Origin: UBA4720 sp038227135
GTDB taxonomy: Bacteria; Gemmatimonadota; Gemmatimonadetes; Gemmatimonadales; Gemmatimonadaceae
Assembly (NCBI GenBank): GCA_038227135.1
Contig: JBBRQC010000023.1
Location: 1-50,325 of the forward strand
Direction: 5' to 3'
DNA: 50,325 nucleotides
Numbering within the stretch: position 1 is the first letter of the stretch; every line of letters begins with the position of its first letter. The position numbers were made by a program, and so were the translations under genes. Shown here in pieces: positions 42,443 through 50,325 of the stretch. The notes under the pieces are model-generated. The model did no database searches, had not been told where the DNA came from, and saw only the letters and a list, made by a program, of their open reading frames with translations.

Positions 42443-45139
42443 ATGCAGCGCACCGTAACCGATAGATACCTTCCACCGGACCACTCCGCATTCGTCGCGG
42501 CAGAGCCTTCGACGGGGCGGCTCATTGTGATCGCGCCAACCCGCGCGGCATGCGAGACAATCGAGCTCGCGCTCGGTCTTCGGCTCCCAACCGTGCTCGA
42601 GAAACAGCACGGATCCGAAATCCGAAAGCTCGCCGCGGCCGGGAAGGGTTTCGGAATCGTGGCGGGAACGGGAACCGGCAAGACGCTTTCCATCCGCCCC
42701 ATCGCCGAGACGATACTCGGGACCGACACGCTGAAAGTGGGAGTGGTGAACCGCGAGCGCGAAGCGACTCCGGAGACACCGAGCTGGAACGTGATCGTCG
42801 TGACCACCGGAATCGCCCGCCGCTGGTTTCAGGACGGGGACATTCTGCCGACAGACACACTTGTGGTCGACGAGATTCATCAGACATCGGCCGAGCTCGA
42901 GCTCTGCCTCGCGCTCGGCAAGCGCGTCGGCTGCCGTTTCATCTGGCTCTCTGCTACTGTCGACCCGACTTTTTACGCGCGTTACCTCAATGCCGCGACC
43001 GTAATCGAGAGCTCGGCGTTCGACCCTGCGAAAGCCGCCGACGTGAAGATCATGCGCAAGGATCCGCTGACCTTCCTCGACGATCGCTTTCTACAGCAGG
43101 TCGTGAAGGAGAAGCGCGGAGTGGGGATGTTCCTGCCGACCCGCGCCGGAGTGGAGCAGGCCGCCGAGCTGGTGGGCGACCGTTTTCCGAGAATCAACAG
43201 CGCTTTCTATCACGGCGGCGAGCCGATACGGGTCATTCGCCCGTTCCTCGAAGGTGAGGAGAAGAAACCGTATTTCCTGGCGATGACGGCGGCCGGGCAG
43301 AGTGCCCTGAATGTTCAGGGACTCGACACCGTTGTGATCGACGATACGCGCTTCAGCAACGTCATCGAGCGTGGAAAGAACGTCCTCACCAGGCTGCATC
43401 TCGGCGCGAACGAGATCCTCCAGATGGCTGGCCGCGTGCACGGCCGTGTGGCAGGTGGCAGAGTGTTCATCCTCTCGGATCGCGACATTCAGTTCAGCGC
43501 TCTGAGGCCGACAGCACCGGACTTCCAGCTTGCTGGCGACTCGGAACGGGTGGCGATGACGTGCGCCGACCTGGGCGTCGCGGCCGACGAGCTGGAGCTC
43601 CCCGTGCCGCTCGACCGCGTGGCCTATCGCAAAGCTGTCATGCTGCTCGAGCAGCGCGGCATCATCGAGAATGGGCGGCTTTCCCGCTACGGAAAGGCGG
43701 TCGAAGCGATGCCGGTGGACCGCCCCTGGGCGGAGCTGCTCGTCAACGCCGATGACGAGCTCGTTCCCTATCTGGCGGTGATGAGCTCGATCGAATCCCT
43801 CCACCGAATGACGCGGGAAGATCGCGATCTATCTGGAATCACTGTTCCAGGCAGCGATCATCTCACCGCTTACAACCTCTACGCGGAGGCGTTCACGCAC
43901 TGCGGCTACATCGGCGATGTGTATGGGCTGCCGAGGCATCTCTTTGATGAAACCATCGAGAAGTGGGCGGAACAACGCGGCGTACTGGTCAAGGCGATCG
44001 AAGACGCCGCGCTCGCGACGGCAAGCATCTATCGCAGCCTCAGCATGGAGCTGCCGGCGCGAATGGTCAACGCGCGAGATCACATCTATCGCATATTCAC
44101 GGAGCTGCTCGCCCAGTACATGCCGTTCGATCTCGTCATCGATGAGCAGACGGGCGAGGGAACAGAAGCACGGGTGTCGAAGACGAGTGTCTGCGGAAGC
44201 TGGGGCGCGATCGCCGGCGATCTCCGATACTTCGCCGACCGGTCCGGAATTCCGCGCGCGGCGATCGAAGGAACGCAGATCCCGATGGAGCTGATTCGAC
44301 GCTACGCGACGCGCGGCAAGGTGGAGCTTGTTTACGATCCACGGCGAAAGCACGGTCCACTCGTGCTCAAGCGTTCTCTCGACTACTTCGGCTTCGAGCT
44401 GGAGAGCGAGATCGAGACGGTTGAAGAATTTCCCGCGGAGCTCGCGCATGAAGCGCGGCACCTCCTGGCAGAGGCGCTGGCCCGGGGTGAAGCGCGCCAT
44501 TTCGCGGTCAAGAAGAATCGCGACGTGATCGAGGAAATACGAGAGTCATACAAGCGGTCAGGTGGTGAGACGAAGCGTCTCGGACTTCCGGAGTTGACCC
44601 GGTTGTACGAAGAGCAGCTGGGGGAGATTGGCTCGGTGGAGGAATTCAAATCGGCGCGGATGCACATCGAGAGGGACCGCTTCGTGCCGCCCGATGTCCG
44701 GGATCGCCTGCAACGACTGCCCAGTCAGCTGGTAATTCGTGACCGCGAAGTAGCCATCGATTACGACGTCGAGGAGCGCGATGGCAAGCGAGTCGGTGTA
44801 GCGCGCCTTCGATTGCCCGAGAAAATCGCGCGCACGCTGACGGAGCAGGAGATACCTGAGCTCGATCGCCCCGTGCGGTTCGTGGTGCTGCGGGGGCAGC
44901 GCGGGGCGGTGCGATCCGACAATCTCAAAGATCTGCAGGAGCGTCTCGAGCAGCCGTATTCTCCGGACGAGGTCGAAGAGTCGGCCGACGATCGCGCCAT
45001 GCTCTCGAGCGCCGAGCGAGAGGTGCGCCAGATCGCGGGTGAATTCCGAAGGCACAGACGCGGCGGCCGAAAAGGCGGCCAGGGTCGCGGCGCGCCAGGC
45101 GGGCGATCGGATTTCAAGCGACGCCGTCGCGGACGCTAG
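42443..45139 (+). CDS. DEIH-box helicase, HrpA/HrpB-like
   Basis: This 898-residue protein has Walker A GTGTGKT near residue 75, Walker B DEIH (VVDEIHQTS), SATV, a second RecA domain ending QMAGRVHGR, and a long C-terminal region. A winged-helix/HA2-like segment (RKAVMLLEQRGIIENGRLS) follows the cores, as in DEAH/HrpA enzymes. The tail is Arg/Gly-rich (GRKGGQGRGAPGG), suggesting nucleic-acid binding. Divergent from E. coli HrpA and HrpB in the C-terminal half. Role in RNA or DNA processing not decided. ATG at 42443 has no clear Shine-Dalgarno. Confidence 0.83.
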   Translation: MQRTVTDRYLPPDHSAFVAAEPSTGRLIVIAPTRAACETIELALGLRLPTVLEKQHGSEIRKLAAAGKGFGIVAGTGTGKTLSIRPIAETILGTDTLKVGVVNREREATPETPSWNVIVVTTGIARRWFQDGDILPTDTLVVDEIHQTSAELELCLALGKRVGCRFIWLSATVDPTFYARYLNAATVIESSAFDPAKAADVKIMRKDPLTFLDDRFLQQVVKEKRGVGMFLPTRAGVEQAAELVGDRFPRINSAFYHGGEPIRVIRPFLEGEEKKPYFLAMTAAGQSALNVQGLDTVVIDDTRFSNVIERGKNVLTRLHLGANEILQMAGRVHGRVAGGRVFILSDRDIQFSALRPTAPDFQLAGDSERVAMTCADLGVAADELELPVPLDRVAYRKAVMLLEQRGIIENGRLSRYGKAVEAMPVDRPWAELLVNADDELVPYLAVMSSIESLHRMTREDRDLSGITVPGSDHLTAYNLYAEAFTHCGYIGDVYGLPRHLFDETIEKWAEQRGVLVKAIEDAALATASIYRSLSMELPARMVNARDHIYRIFTELLAQYMPFDLVIDEQTGEGTEARVSKTSVCGSWGAIAGDLRYFADRSGIPRAAIEGTQIPMELIRRYATRGKVELVYDPRRKHGPLVLKRSLDYFGFELESEIETVEEFPAELAHEARHLLAEALARGEARHFAVKKNRDVIEEIRESYKRSGGETKRLGLPELTRLYEEQLGEIGSVEEFKSARMHIERDRFVPPDVRDRLQRLPSQLVIRDREVAIDYDVEERDGKRVGVARLRLPEKIARTLTEQEIPELDRPVRFVVLRGQRGAVRSDNLKDLQERLEQPYSPDEVEESADDRAMLSSAEREVRQIAGEFRRHRRGGRKGGQGRGAPGGRSDFKRRRRGR

Positions 45140-45174
45140 ATCGCGCCGCCACTGGCGTCGAATGTCGTTACCGG

Positions 45175-45186
45175 TATAATCCGCGC
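45175..45186 (+). promoter_or_regulatory. Consensus -10 box (TATAAT) for a leaderless gmhA mRNA
   Basis: A perfect TATAAT at 45175-45180 ends 6 nt before the ATG at 45187. A typical +1 would fall on the start codon, and no Shine-Dalgarno is present. The -35 region is weak. Confidence 0.55.
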
Positions 45187-45765
45187 ATGCCAGCACAATA
45201 TTTCGGAACGCATTTCCGCGAGCACCAGAAGGTCATCGACGAATGCATCGCTTCGCTCCAACCCGACTCGGATGCGGTGGCTGAAGCGCTGATCGCTTGC
45301 ATAGGCAGGGGCGGGAAGATCCTTGCGTTTGGAAATGGCGGCAGCGCGACCCAGGCCAGCCACCTCGTCGAGGAGCTGATTGGACGATTCAAGGACACGC
45401 GGCGTGCTCTCCCGGCAGTATCGCTCGTGGGCGACGCCGGAGTCATTACCTGCATCGCCAATGACTTCGGCTATGGAGCGTTATTCGAGCGACAGGTACA
45501 GGGCCTCGCGATGCGCGGCGACGCTGTCGTCGGAATGACGACGAGCGGTAAATCCGAGAACGTCCTGCGCGGCTTCAAGGCCGCTAAGGAGAAAAATGCG
45601 ACGACCATCGCGTTGTGCGGCAGGAATGGACTGCAGGCCGCGGACGCGGACCACGTTGTGTCGGTTCCGAGCGATGTCGGCGCCCACATACAGGAAGTGC
45701 ACCTGATGCTGATGCACGTATGGTGCACGGCCATCGACGCGGCGATCGCTGCTGGATCGCTGTAG
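45187..45765 (+). CDS. gmhA: D-sedoheptulose-7-phosphate isomerase
   Basis: This 192-residue SIS-domain enzyme converts sedoheptulose 7-phosphate to D-glycero-manno-heptose 7-phosphate, the first step of LPS core heptose synthesis. Visible are FGNGGSATQASHLVEEL, the phosphate-binding TTSGKSENV and the C-terminal EVHLMLMHVWC that carries metal-binding Glu and His. Presence of GmhA supports a Gram-negative envelope. The gene stands alone, with no other heptose genes adjacent. Confidence 0.93.
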   Translation: MPAQYFGTHFREHQKVIDECIASLQPDSDAVAEALIACIGRGGKILAFGNGGSATQASHLVEELIGRFKDTRRALPAVSLVGDAGVITCIANDFGYGALFERQVQGLAMRGDAVVGMTTSGKSENVLRGFKAAKEKNATTIALCGRNGLQAADADHVVSVPSDVGAHIQEVHLMLMHVWCTAIDAAIAAGSL

Positions 45766-45806
45766 GGAAATCGGGATGGAGGACCGCTTCAGAGAGCTGC
45801 TGCGGA

Positions 45807-46027
45807 TAACTACAACTGAACGGGTGCGAGTTGTGAGTAGCACAGGTTGCAGGTGCCAGTTCACTACTGACCGACTTCACTGCTGTCCGACTTCACTGCT
45901 GTCCGACTTCACTACCGCCGTTCCCGCGACCGGCTGTTCCTTCAAACGTCATGGGGAAAGTCAGGGCGTCGGGAACTCGCAACTAACGGATACGCTGCTT
46001 ACAACTCGCACCCGGTCAGCTGCAGTC
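45807..46027. repeat. Dispersed inverted-repeat element, copy 2, with a 16-bp tandem repeat
   Basis: The left end (45807-45842) matches copy 1 at 12711-12746 in 33 of 36 positions. The right end (46001-46027, ACAACTCGCACCCGGTCAG...) is its imperfect inverted counterpart. Inside, a 16-bp unit beginning CCGACTTCACTGCTGT is repeated 2.75 times at 45871-45914. This copy is longer than copy 1. No gene is evident in 45766-46055; a short open frame across it follows repeat composition only. Confidence 0.7.
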
Positions 46028-46055
46028 GGATCTCAGATCAACGAGATGCCCGGTA

Positions 46056-47084
46056 CTAGACAAGACTCAATCTCGGATGCGACAGCGCATCCTCACGGTA
46101 AGCGAGCCACCCGGTAAGATCCTCGGTAACGAGCTCCATCTCGGTACCGAAGGGAAGCGTGAGGTTCGGCACTTCGTGACCCGCCGGGAAGTCCATCAGA
46201 ATCGGAATCTCGAGATCCGATACCAGATCGAGGAGGAAATCCTCGAATTCGTCTTCCTCCGACCGGTCGAGGGAGAGCTGGCCAAACACGATTCCGCGAA
46301 CGTGCCTCAGCAGGCCGGCTGCACGAAGATGCAACAGACGCTCGTCGCACACGGACATTGGATCGTGAATCTCTTCGAGAAAGAGAATCGCGTCGCGCGT
46401 GTCGATCTCATAGGGCGTGCCGATGGTTTGCTGCACGAGCGACAGGTTTCCGCCGGTGAGCCGTCCCACCGCCCGACCTGGTCTCATGGCGCGCGCGATA
46501 TTGCGACCGAGCGTGATATCTGGTCGCGGGGTCGTGAGCGCGGTGAGGAGCGACGACAGCGTCGGGTCGCCGCCAACTGGTGCAAGATCGTCCAGCGTCG
46601 GGCCGTGGAATACTCTCAGTCCGGCCCGGCGCATCAACCATAGGTGCAGAGCCGTAATGTCGGAGTAGCCGATGAATGCTTTCGGGTTGCGGCGAAATAG
46701 ATCGGGGTCCAGATAGGGGAGAATTCTCACCGCGCCATAACCGCCGGTCCCGCAGATCACGGCCTTGACCTCGGGATCCTTCCAGATGGCCATCAGATTT
46801 TCAGCTCGCTTCCTGTCCTCGTTCTGATGGAAGCGGCGAAACCGCTCGATTTCGGGCTCGAGGATCACCTTGTATCCGGCTTCTTCCATCGCCCGGACGC
46901 CGCGGCGAAGCCAGCCGCCATTCGGCGCGTATGAGGGCCCAACCACGCCGATCGTGTCTCCCTTCGACAGCAGCGGCGGCCGAAGAAGAGTTGGGGGGGC
47001 GGGCGATGTGAACGAGATCGACGGCGCGCTTTCAATCGCGCCAATCGATTGCTCTGCGGGGTATGCTCCGAGTGACTCGGTCAT
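46056..47084 (-). CDS. ldcA: LD-carboxypeptidase (muramoyltetrapeptide carboxypeptidase)
   Basis: This 342-residue S66-family peptidase trims the terminal D-Ala from muropeptide tetrapeptides during cell-wall recycling. The catalytic serine is in FIGYSDITALH, the glutamate in LFLEEIHDP and the histidine in PAGHEVPN, the family triad. No signal peptide, consistent with a cytosolic recycling enzyme. Divergent from ispH, with about 51 nt between starts. Confidence 0.9.
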   Translation of the reverse strand: MTESLGAYPAEQSIGAIESAPSISFTSPAPPTLLRPPLLSKGDTIGVVGPSYAPNGGWLRRGVRAMEEAGYKVILEPEIERFRRFHQNEDRKRAENLMAIWKDPEVKAVICGTGGYGAVRILPYLDPDLFRRNPKAFIGYSDITALHLWLMRRAGLRVFHGPTLDDLAPVGGDPTLSSLLTALTTPRPDITLGRNIARAMRPGRAVGRLTGGNLSLVQQTIGTPYEIDTRDAILFLEEIHDPMSVCDERLLHLRAAGLLRHVRGIVFGQLSLDRSEEDEFEDFLLDLVSDLEIPILMDFPAGHEVPNLTLPFGTEMELVTEDLTGWLAYREDALSHPRLSLV

Positions 47085-47135
47085 CGTCGTTTCTCGAAGC
47101 GCATTATCGGCAGGTCACTGCTAGATTCAGAGGGT

Positions 47136-48416
47136 ATGGCGGACACTGATACGTCGGTAAAGATCACGCCCGAACCGGGCGGAAAACCTACTGGAAATAT
47201 GCAGGCCAGCACTGCCGGAGGCACCTACTTTCGGAAGGGCTTCGGGCTAAAATCCGAAATCCAGTCCGAACTGGCCTCTGATTATACCGGCCAGCTGGTC
47301 GATATGCTCCAGGCCAGGGAATATACCCTTACCGCCGGCGATGTAACCATCCGTTTAGCCAAGGAATTCGGGTTCTGTTACGGGGTGGAGCGTGCGGTAG
47401 AGTACGCTTATCAGGCCAGGAAGAAATTCCCTGAGCGTACCATCTACCTTGCCGGGGAGATCATCCATAACCCGCACGTAAACTCGAAACTCCAGGCAAT
47501 GGGGATCACCTTCCTCATGCCCAAAGACGGCCGCATCGATTTCAGCGGAGTGAACGCGACGGATGTCGTAATCCTTCCCGCGTTCGGCGTCACCATCACT
47601 GACTTTGAGATTCTCCGCCAGATCGGCTGCGTGATGGTCGATACCACGTGCGGCTCGGTGCTCAACGTATGGAAGCGCGTGGAGAGCTATGCTCGCGAAG
47701 GATTCACGTCGCTCATTCACGGCAAATACTACCACGAGGAAACGCGGGCCACCGCATCGCAGGCCGAGAAGTACGCTGACGCTCACTACTTCATAGTCCG
47801 CAACATGGAAGAGGCTAACGTGGTCTGCGATTTCATCGAAAATCGCCTGAGCGGAGAGGCCCTCATGGAGCGCTTCGGGCACGCCGCATCTCCCAACTTC
47901 GACCCCGTGCGGGATCTCCGCCGAATTGGCGTCGCGAATCAGACCACCATGCTCGCCCGCGAGTCGCTGGCGATTGGCGAGCTCGTCGGCCAGTCAATGG
48001 CGCGAGCGCACGGGGCGGATTACGCGAGAGAGAATTTCCGGACTTTCGACACCATCTGCAGTGCCACCCAGGAACGGCAGGACGCAGTCGTAGAGCTGCT
48101 CAGGGAGCCGCTCGATGTGATGGTCGTGATCGGAGGGTACAACTCCAGCAACACGCTTTCACTGGCGGCACTGTGTTCGGAAAGTGTCCGAACCTTTCAC
48201 GTCGAAGACGCCGACGACATCGATCCAGCTTCCGGTCGTATCCGGCACCGCCCCCTCGGCTCGAAGGAAGAGATAGAATCCGCGGAGTGGCTTCCTGGAA
48301 AAAGCGCTGTGCGCGTAGGGGTAACTGCGGGTGCCAGCACTCCCAACAACAAGATTGGGGAAGCAGTTGGCCGGATTTTCGCTACTAGGGGAATCGACCC
48401 CGCAACGGTCCGCTAA
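47136..48416 (+). CDS. ispH: 4-Hydroxy-3-methylbut-2-enyl diphosphate reductase (long form)
   Basis: IspH (LytB) is a [4Fe-4S] enzyme that makes IPP and DMAPP at the end of the MEP isoprenoid pathway. The cluster cysteines are C81 (GFCYGVERA), C172 (TTCGSV) and C308 (TICSAT). At 426 residues it is about 100 longer than E. coli IspH, with a roughly 70-residue N-terminal extension and inserts, resembling the plant and cyanobacterial form. ATG 47136 follows AGAGGG; a TAGATT box lies 8 nt upstream. Confidence 0.94.
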   Translation: MADTDTSVKITPEPGGKPTGNMQASTAGGTYFRKGFGLKSEIQSELASDYTGQLVDMLQAREYTLTAGDVTIRLAKEFGFCYGVERAVEYAYQARKKFPERTIYLAGEIIHNPHVNSKLQAMGITFLMPKDGRIDFSGVNATDVVILPAFGVTITDFEILRQIGCVMVDTTCGSVLNVWKRVESYAREGFTSLIHGKYYHEETRATASQAEKYADAHYFIVRNMEEANVVCDFIENRLSGEALMERFGHAASPNFDPVRDLRRIGVANQTTMLARESLAIGELVGQSMARAHGADYARENFRTFDTICSATQERQDAVVELLREPLDVMVVIGGYNSSNTLSLAALCSESVRTFHVEDADDIDPASGRIRHRPLGSKEEIESAEWLPGKSAVRVGVTAGASTPNNKIGEAVGRIFATRGIDPATVR

Positions 48417-48441
48417 GAAAACACTTTCTGGTTGTACCAAT

Positions 48442-48469
48442 TTGACCTCGAAATGCGTCAAACTATAGG
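48442..48469 (+). promoter_or_regulatory. Sigma-70-like promoter for the small acidic protein
   Basis: TTGACC (48442-48447), a 16-nt spacer and TATAGG (48464-48469) are followed by a roughly 95-nt leader ending in AGGAGG before ATG 48571. It is the best two-box promoter in the window. Confidence 0.5.
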
Positions 48470-48570
48470 AGAGTTCGGTATCAGATTGTAGCTTCTTGCT
48501 GCGGCTCGAAACTACTGTTTTGGGGTACCGTAAGTATGAACGGAATCGACAGTAAAACCGAGGAGGCTGA

Positions 48571-48783
48571 ATGGACGTGTATGGTTCGGATATCGCCCCT
48601 GATGAAGAGGCGGGTGGTAGCGGTGGTACGGACACCACACCTGAAGTGGGGAGCTGGTTCCAGCGCGGCTCGACCAAGGAATCCGCGCTGAACGACCGGG
48701 GCGTTGGAATTCCGGTCAACGCCATGCTCGACCGCGTTCGCGAGGCGGATGCGCTCACTTTCGAGAATGAGGAAATCGAGTAA
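48571..48783 (+). CDS. Small acidic protein of unknown function
   Basis: This 70-residue acidic protein has a Gly/Ser/Thr-rich N-terminal part and the block GSWFQRGSTKESALNDRG, ending VREADALTFENEEIE. No motif I can name. Well supported as a gene: consensus AGGAGG at 48561-48566, a promoter upstream and a perfect terminator just after it. Probably a highly expressed, stand-alone transcript. Confidence 0.7.
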   Translation: MDVYGSDIAPDEEAGGSGGTDTTPEVGSWFQRGSTKESALNDRGVGIPVNAMLDRVREADALTFENEEIE

Positions 48784-48801
48784 GACTTCTTCTGTCAGAC
48801 T

Positions 48802-48831
48802 AAAAAAGGCTACCCCGGGGTAGCCTTTTTT
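48802..48831. terminator. Perfect palindromic terminator
   Basis: AAAAAAGGCTACCCC is followed directly by its exact reverse complement, giving T6 at each 3' end. It can stop transcription on both strands. Confidence 0.93.
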
Positions 48832-48921
48832 ATTTTCGGCTGAAAACGGGGGTGACTAGATTCTGGCCCATGGATCCGCACGCTTTCAGAATCTCGCGGT
48901 AGTTCCATGCGTCGCAGATAC

Positions 48922-48955
48922 AAAGAACCCGCCTTGATCTCAGGGCGGGTTCTTT
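48922..48955. terminator. Hairpin terminator for the KamA gene
   Basis: AAAGAACCCGCC (48922-48933) pairs perfectly with GGCGGGTTCTTT (48944-48955), loop of 10. It lies 11 nt past the KamA stop on the minus strand. Confidence 0.75.
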
Positions 48956-48966
48956 GGCGGGCGGGA

Positions 48967-50136
48967 CTACTCTCCGGCTGCGCGCCGACGCTTGGTTCGG
49001 CGGGCGTTCGCGGATTTCTTGCGACCGATGGGAACCACATCGAGCTCGGCAGCCCGCTCGACCTCGTTGGGAGTCGCCGGGACCTCGCGCGGTTGCTTGT
49101 ACACGAAGCGCTTCCCCTCGTAGTTGCGGAAGACCACTTCGTCATCATTCATCGATTCCAGGTACTCTGGCAGGAGCGGCACCTTGCCTCCGCCACCTGG
49201 GGAGTCGATCACGAATTGCGGAACCGCGAGTCCCGAGGTCCATCCACGAAGCGCCTGGATGATCTCTAGACCTTTTTGCACGGTTGTACGGAAGTGCTCA
49301 CCACCTGCCACCTGGTCCGCCATATATAGGTAGTACGGTCGGACCCGAGCCTTCAGCAGCTCGTGCATGAGCTTCATCATCACCTTCGGGTCGTCGTTGA
49401 CGCCCTTGAGCAGCACCGTCTGACATCCAAGCGAGACTCCAGCTCTCGACAACCGATCGAGAGCGGCCACCGCGGCAGGCGTCAGCTCACTCGGATGGTT
49501 GAAGTGCGTATTCATATAAACCGGATGGTACTTTTGCACCATCTCGCAGAATTCCGGGGTGATGCGCTCAGGTAGGTGGGAAGTGATGCGGCTGCCGATG
49601 CGGATGATCTCGATGTGCGGGATCGCGCGAAGCTGCTGGAACAGGTACTCGAGCCTCCTGTCGCTCAGCATCATCGGGTCGCCACCGCTCATGATCACGT
49701 CACGGATCTCCGTGTGCTCGCGGAGATACGCGAATGCGGAATCGTACTGGTTGAGCGGGATTTTCTCCGGGTCGCCGACCTTGCGGCGCCTTGTGCAGAA
49801 ACGGCAATAGGTGGCGCAGACCGGACTGACCAGAAAGAGAGCGCGGTCGGGATACCGGTGCGTGATGTTCGGCACCGGCGAGTCGCCGTCTTCATCGAGC
49901 GAGTCGATTACGCCGTCCACCACATCGAGCTCCTCGACCGTGGGCACGTACTGCTGCCACATCGGGTCGCCCACTTCCTTGATCTGATCGAGCGCGGCAG
50001 GAGTGATCCGCATCTGAAAGTTGTCGAATGCCGGCTTCAAAGCCTCGACGTCGATGACGTCATGGCCAAACTTGTCGGCCAGCTTTTCGAGGTTCGCGAT
50101 GCTCTGATCCTTGATGATCTGTTGCCAATCGCTCAT
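48967..50136 (-). CDS. kamA: KamA-family radical SAM aminomutase (lysine 2,3-aminomutase-like)
   Basis: This 389-residue enzyme has the radical SAM cysteines C107, C111 and C114 in CATYCRFC, and the PLP-lysine region SPGGGGKVPLLPEY. It moves the amino group of L-lysine (or a related substrate such as glutamate) between carbons 2 and 3. Slightly short of the classical enzyme (about 416). ATG 50136 is preferred; the frame is open 42 codons upstream but with no homology. A 52-nt gap separates it from the partial gene upstream. Substrate is not decided. Confidence 0.9.
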   Translation of the reverse strand: MSDWQQIIKDQSIANLEKLADKFGHDVIDVEALKPAFDNFQMRITPAALDQIKEVGDPMWQQYVPTVEELDVVDGVIDSLDEDGDSPVPNITHRYPDRALFLVSPVCATYCRFCTRRRKVGDPEKIPLNQYDSAFAYLREHTEIRDVIMSGGDPMMLSDRRLEYLFQQLRAIPHIEIIRIGSRITSHLPERITPEFCEMVQKYHPVYMNTHFNHPSELTPAAVAALDRLSRAGVSLGCQTVLLKGVNDDPKVMMKLMHELLKARVRPYYLYMADQVAGGEHFRTTVQKGLEIIQALRGWTSGLAVPQFVIDSPGGGGKVPLLPEYLESMNDDEVVFRNYEGKRFVYKQPREVPATPNEVERAAELDVVPIGRKKSANARRTKRRRAAGE

Positions 50137-50188
50137 GCGTGCACCACTCCGGCCCGGTGAAGGGCGTTGTAGATGATCGGACTTTCCA

Positions 50189-50325
50189 TCAGCCGAGTCC
50201 GGACAGCCGGAGCGTCTTGACCCAACGCTCCGTGTAGTTGTCTCCGCGCTTGGCCAGCGCATGGTCGCAGATGCGTCGAATCAAGTCGGAGTATCCCAGA
50301 GCCGCGACTCCCGCCATGCGCGCCA
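50189..50325 (-). CDS. Unidentified protein, C-terminal end (partial at window edge)
   Basis: The last 44 visible residues are on the minus strand, ending LSGLG. The helical GYSDLIRRICDHALAKRGDN stretch and basic residues are the only visible features. I do not recognise the family. It lies upstream of kamA on the same strand and may be co-transcribed. Confidence 0.5.
   Translation of the reverse strand, partial: ARMAGVAALGYSDLIRRICDHALAKRGDNYTERWVKTLRLSGLG

Noticed and set aside
45776..46117. Open frame through the repeat between gmhA and ldcA
   Set aside because: It follows repeat composition, starts without a ribosome site and runs into ldcA antisense.
1..50325. tRNA, rRNA, CRISPR arrays, transposases and prophage genes
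   Set aside because: None was recognised by eye in intergenic gaps or as proteins; intergenic space is too small for rRNA, and no spaced direct repeats were found.

Overview
The window is G+C-rich bacterial chromosome that is almost fully coding, with no phage, transposase, rRNA, tRNA or CRISPR array that I could see. Gene content points to a Gram-negative aerobic heterotroph: GmhA for LPS heptose, lipoprotein signal peptides, FadI/FadJ beta-oxidation, a TerC transporter, a 2TM-containing Ser/Thr kinase and a fused E1 alpha-beta dehydrogenase. The protein style (signal peptides ending in AQ, Pkn-type kinases, many small secreted proteins) best fits Gemmatimonadota. That assignment is inference from resemblance, not a search.

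Layout. 1-5107: tail of a DUF4142 protein, a Rieske/AIF-like reductase, glpD (minus), a DUF1203 protein and ada. 5128-12710: one tightly overlapping plus-strand run, fadI-fadJ-M14 peptidase-proline dehydrogenase-small protein-rsgA, where each gene starts on or next to the previous stop. 12711-17261: an inverted-repeat element, OsmC and rhodanese (minus), then a 2Fe-2S thioredoxin-like ferredoxin, small proteins, TerC and a secreted protein, closed by a two-sided terminator. 17262-21423 (minus): E1 alpha-beta fusion and nadE. 21439-27364: class A PBP and two glycosidases (GH3, GH30). 27367-29922 (minus): lon. 30049-37261: Ser/Thr kinase, DUF4015-type putative glycosidase, Spy-like protein (minus), an unknown protein, an alpha/beta hydrolase and a DEAD-box helicase. 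37188-40038: a lone type IV pseudopilin (minus) and an M1 metallopeptidase.

40057-40536 is the most interesting stretch. A short SelW/Rdx-family frame is interrupted by a single in-frame TGA exactly at the U position of the CxxU redox motif. Immediately downstream lies a 6-bp hairpin whose spacing and loop match the published bacterial SECIS rules. I read it as a probable unannotated selenoprotein that ordinary gene callers would miss. It is followed by a frameshifted, truncated 5' fragment of pfkA.

40537-42356 holds a hairpin-rich leader and three small secreted proteins; the last two are Asn-rich paralogues sharing a repeated module. 42443-50325 contains a DEIH helicase, gmhA, a second copy of the inverted-repeat element, an LD-carboxypeptidase, a long-form ispH, a small acidic protein, a KamA-family radical SAM aminomutase and the end of an unidentified gene.

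A recurring signal is a TANNNT box 6-7 nt before the start codon of genes with no Shine-Dalgarno sequence (fadI, the ferredoxin, the 14950 gene, the DEAD helicase, gmhA), suggesting leaderless mRNAs.
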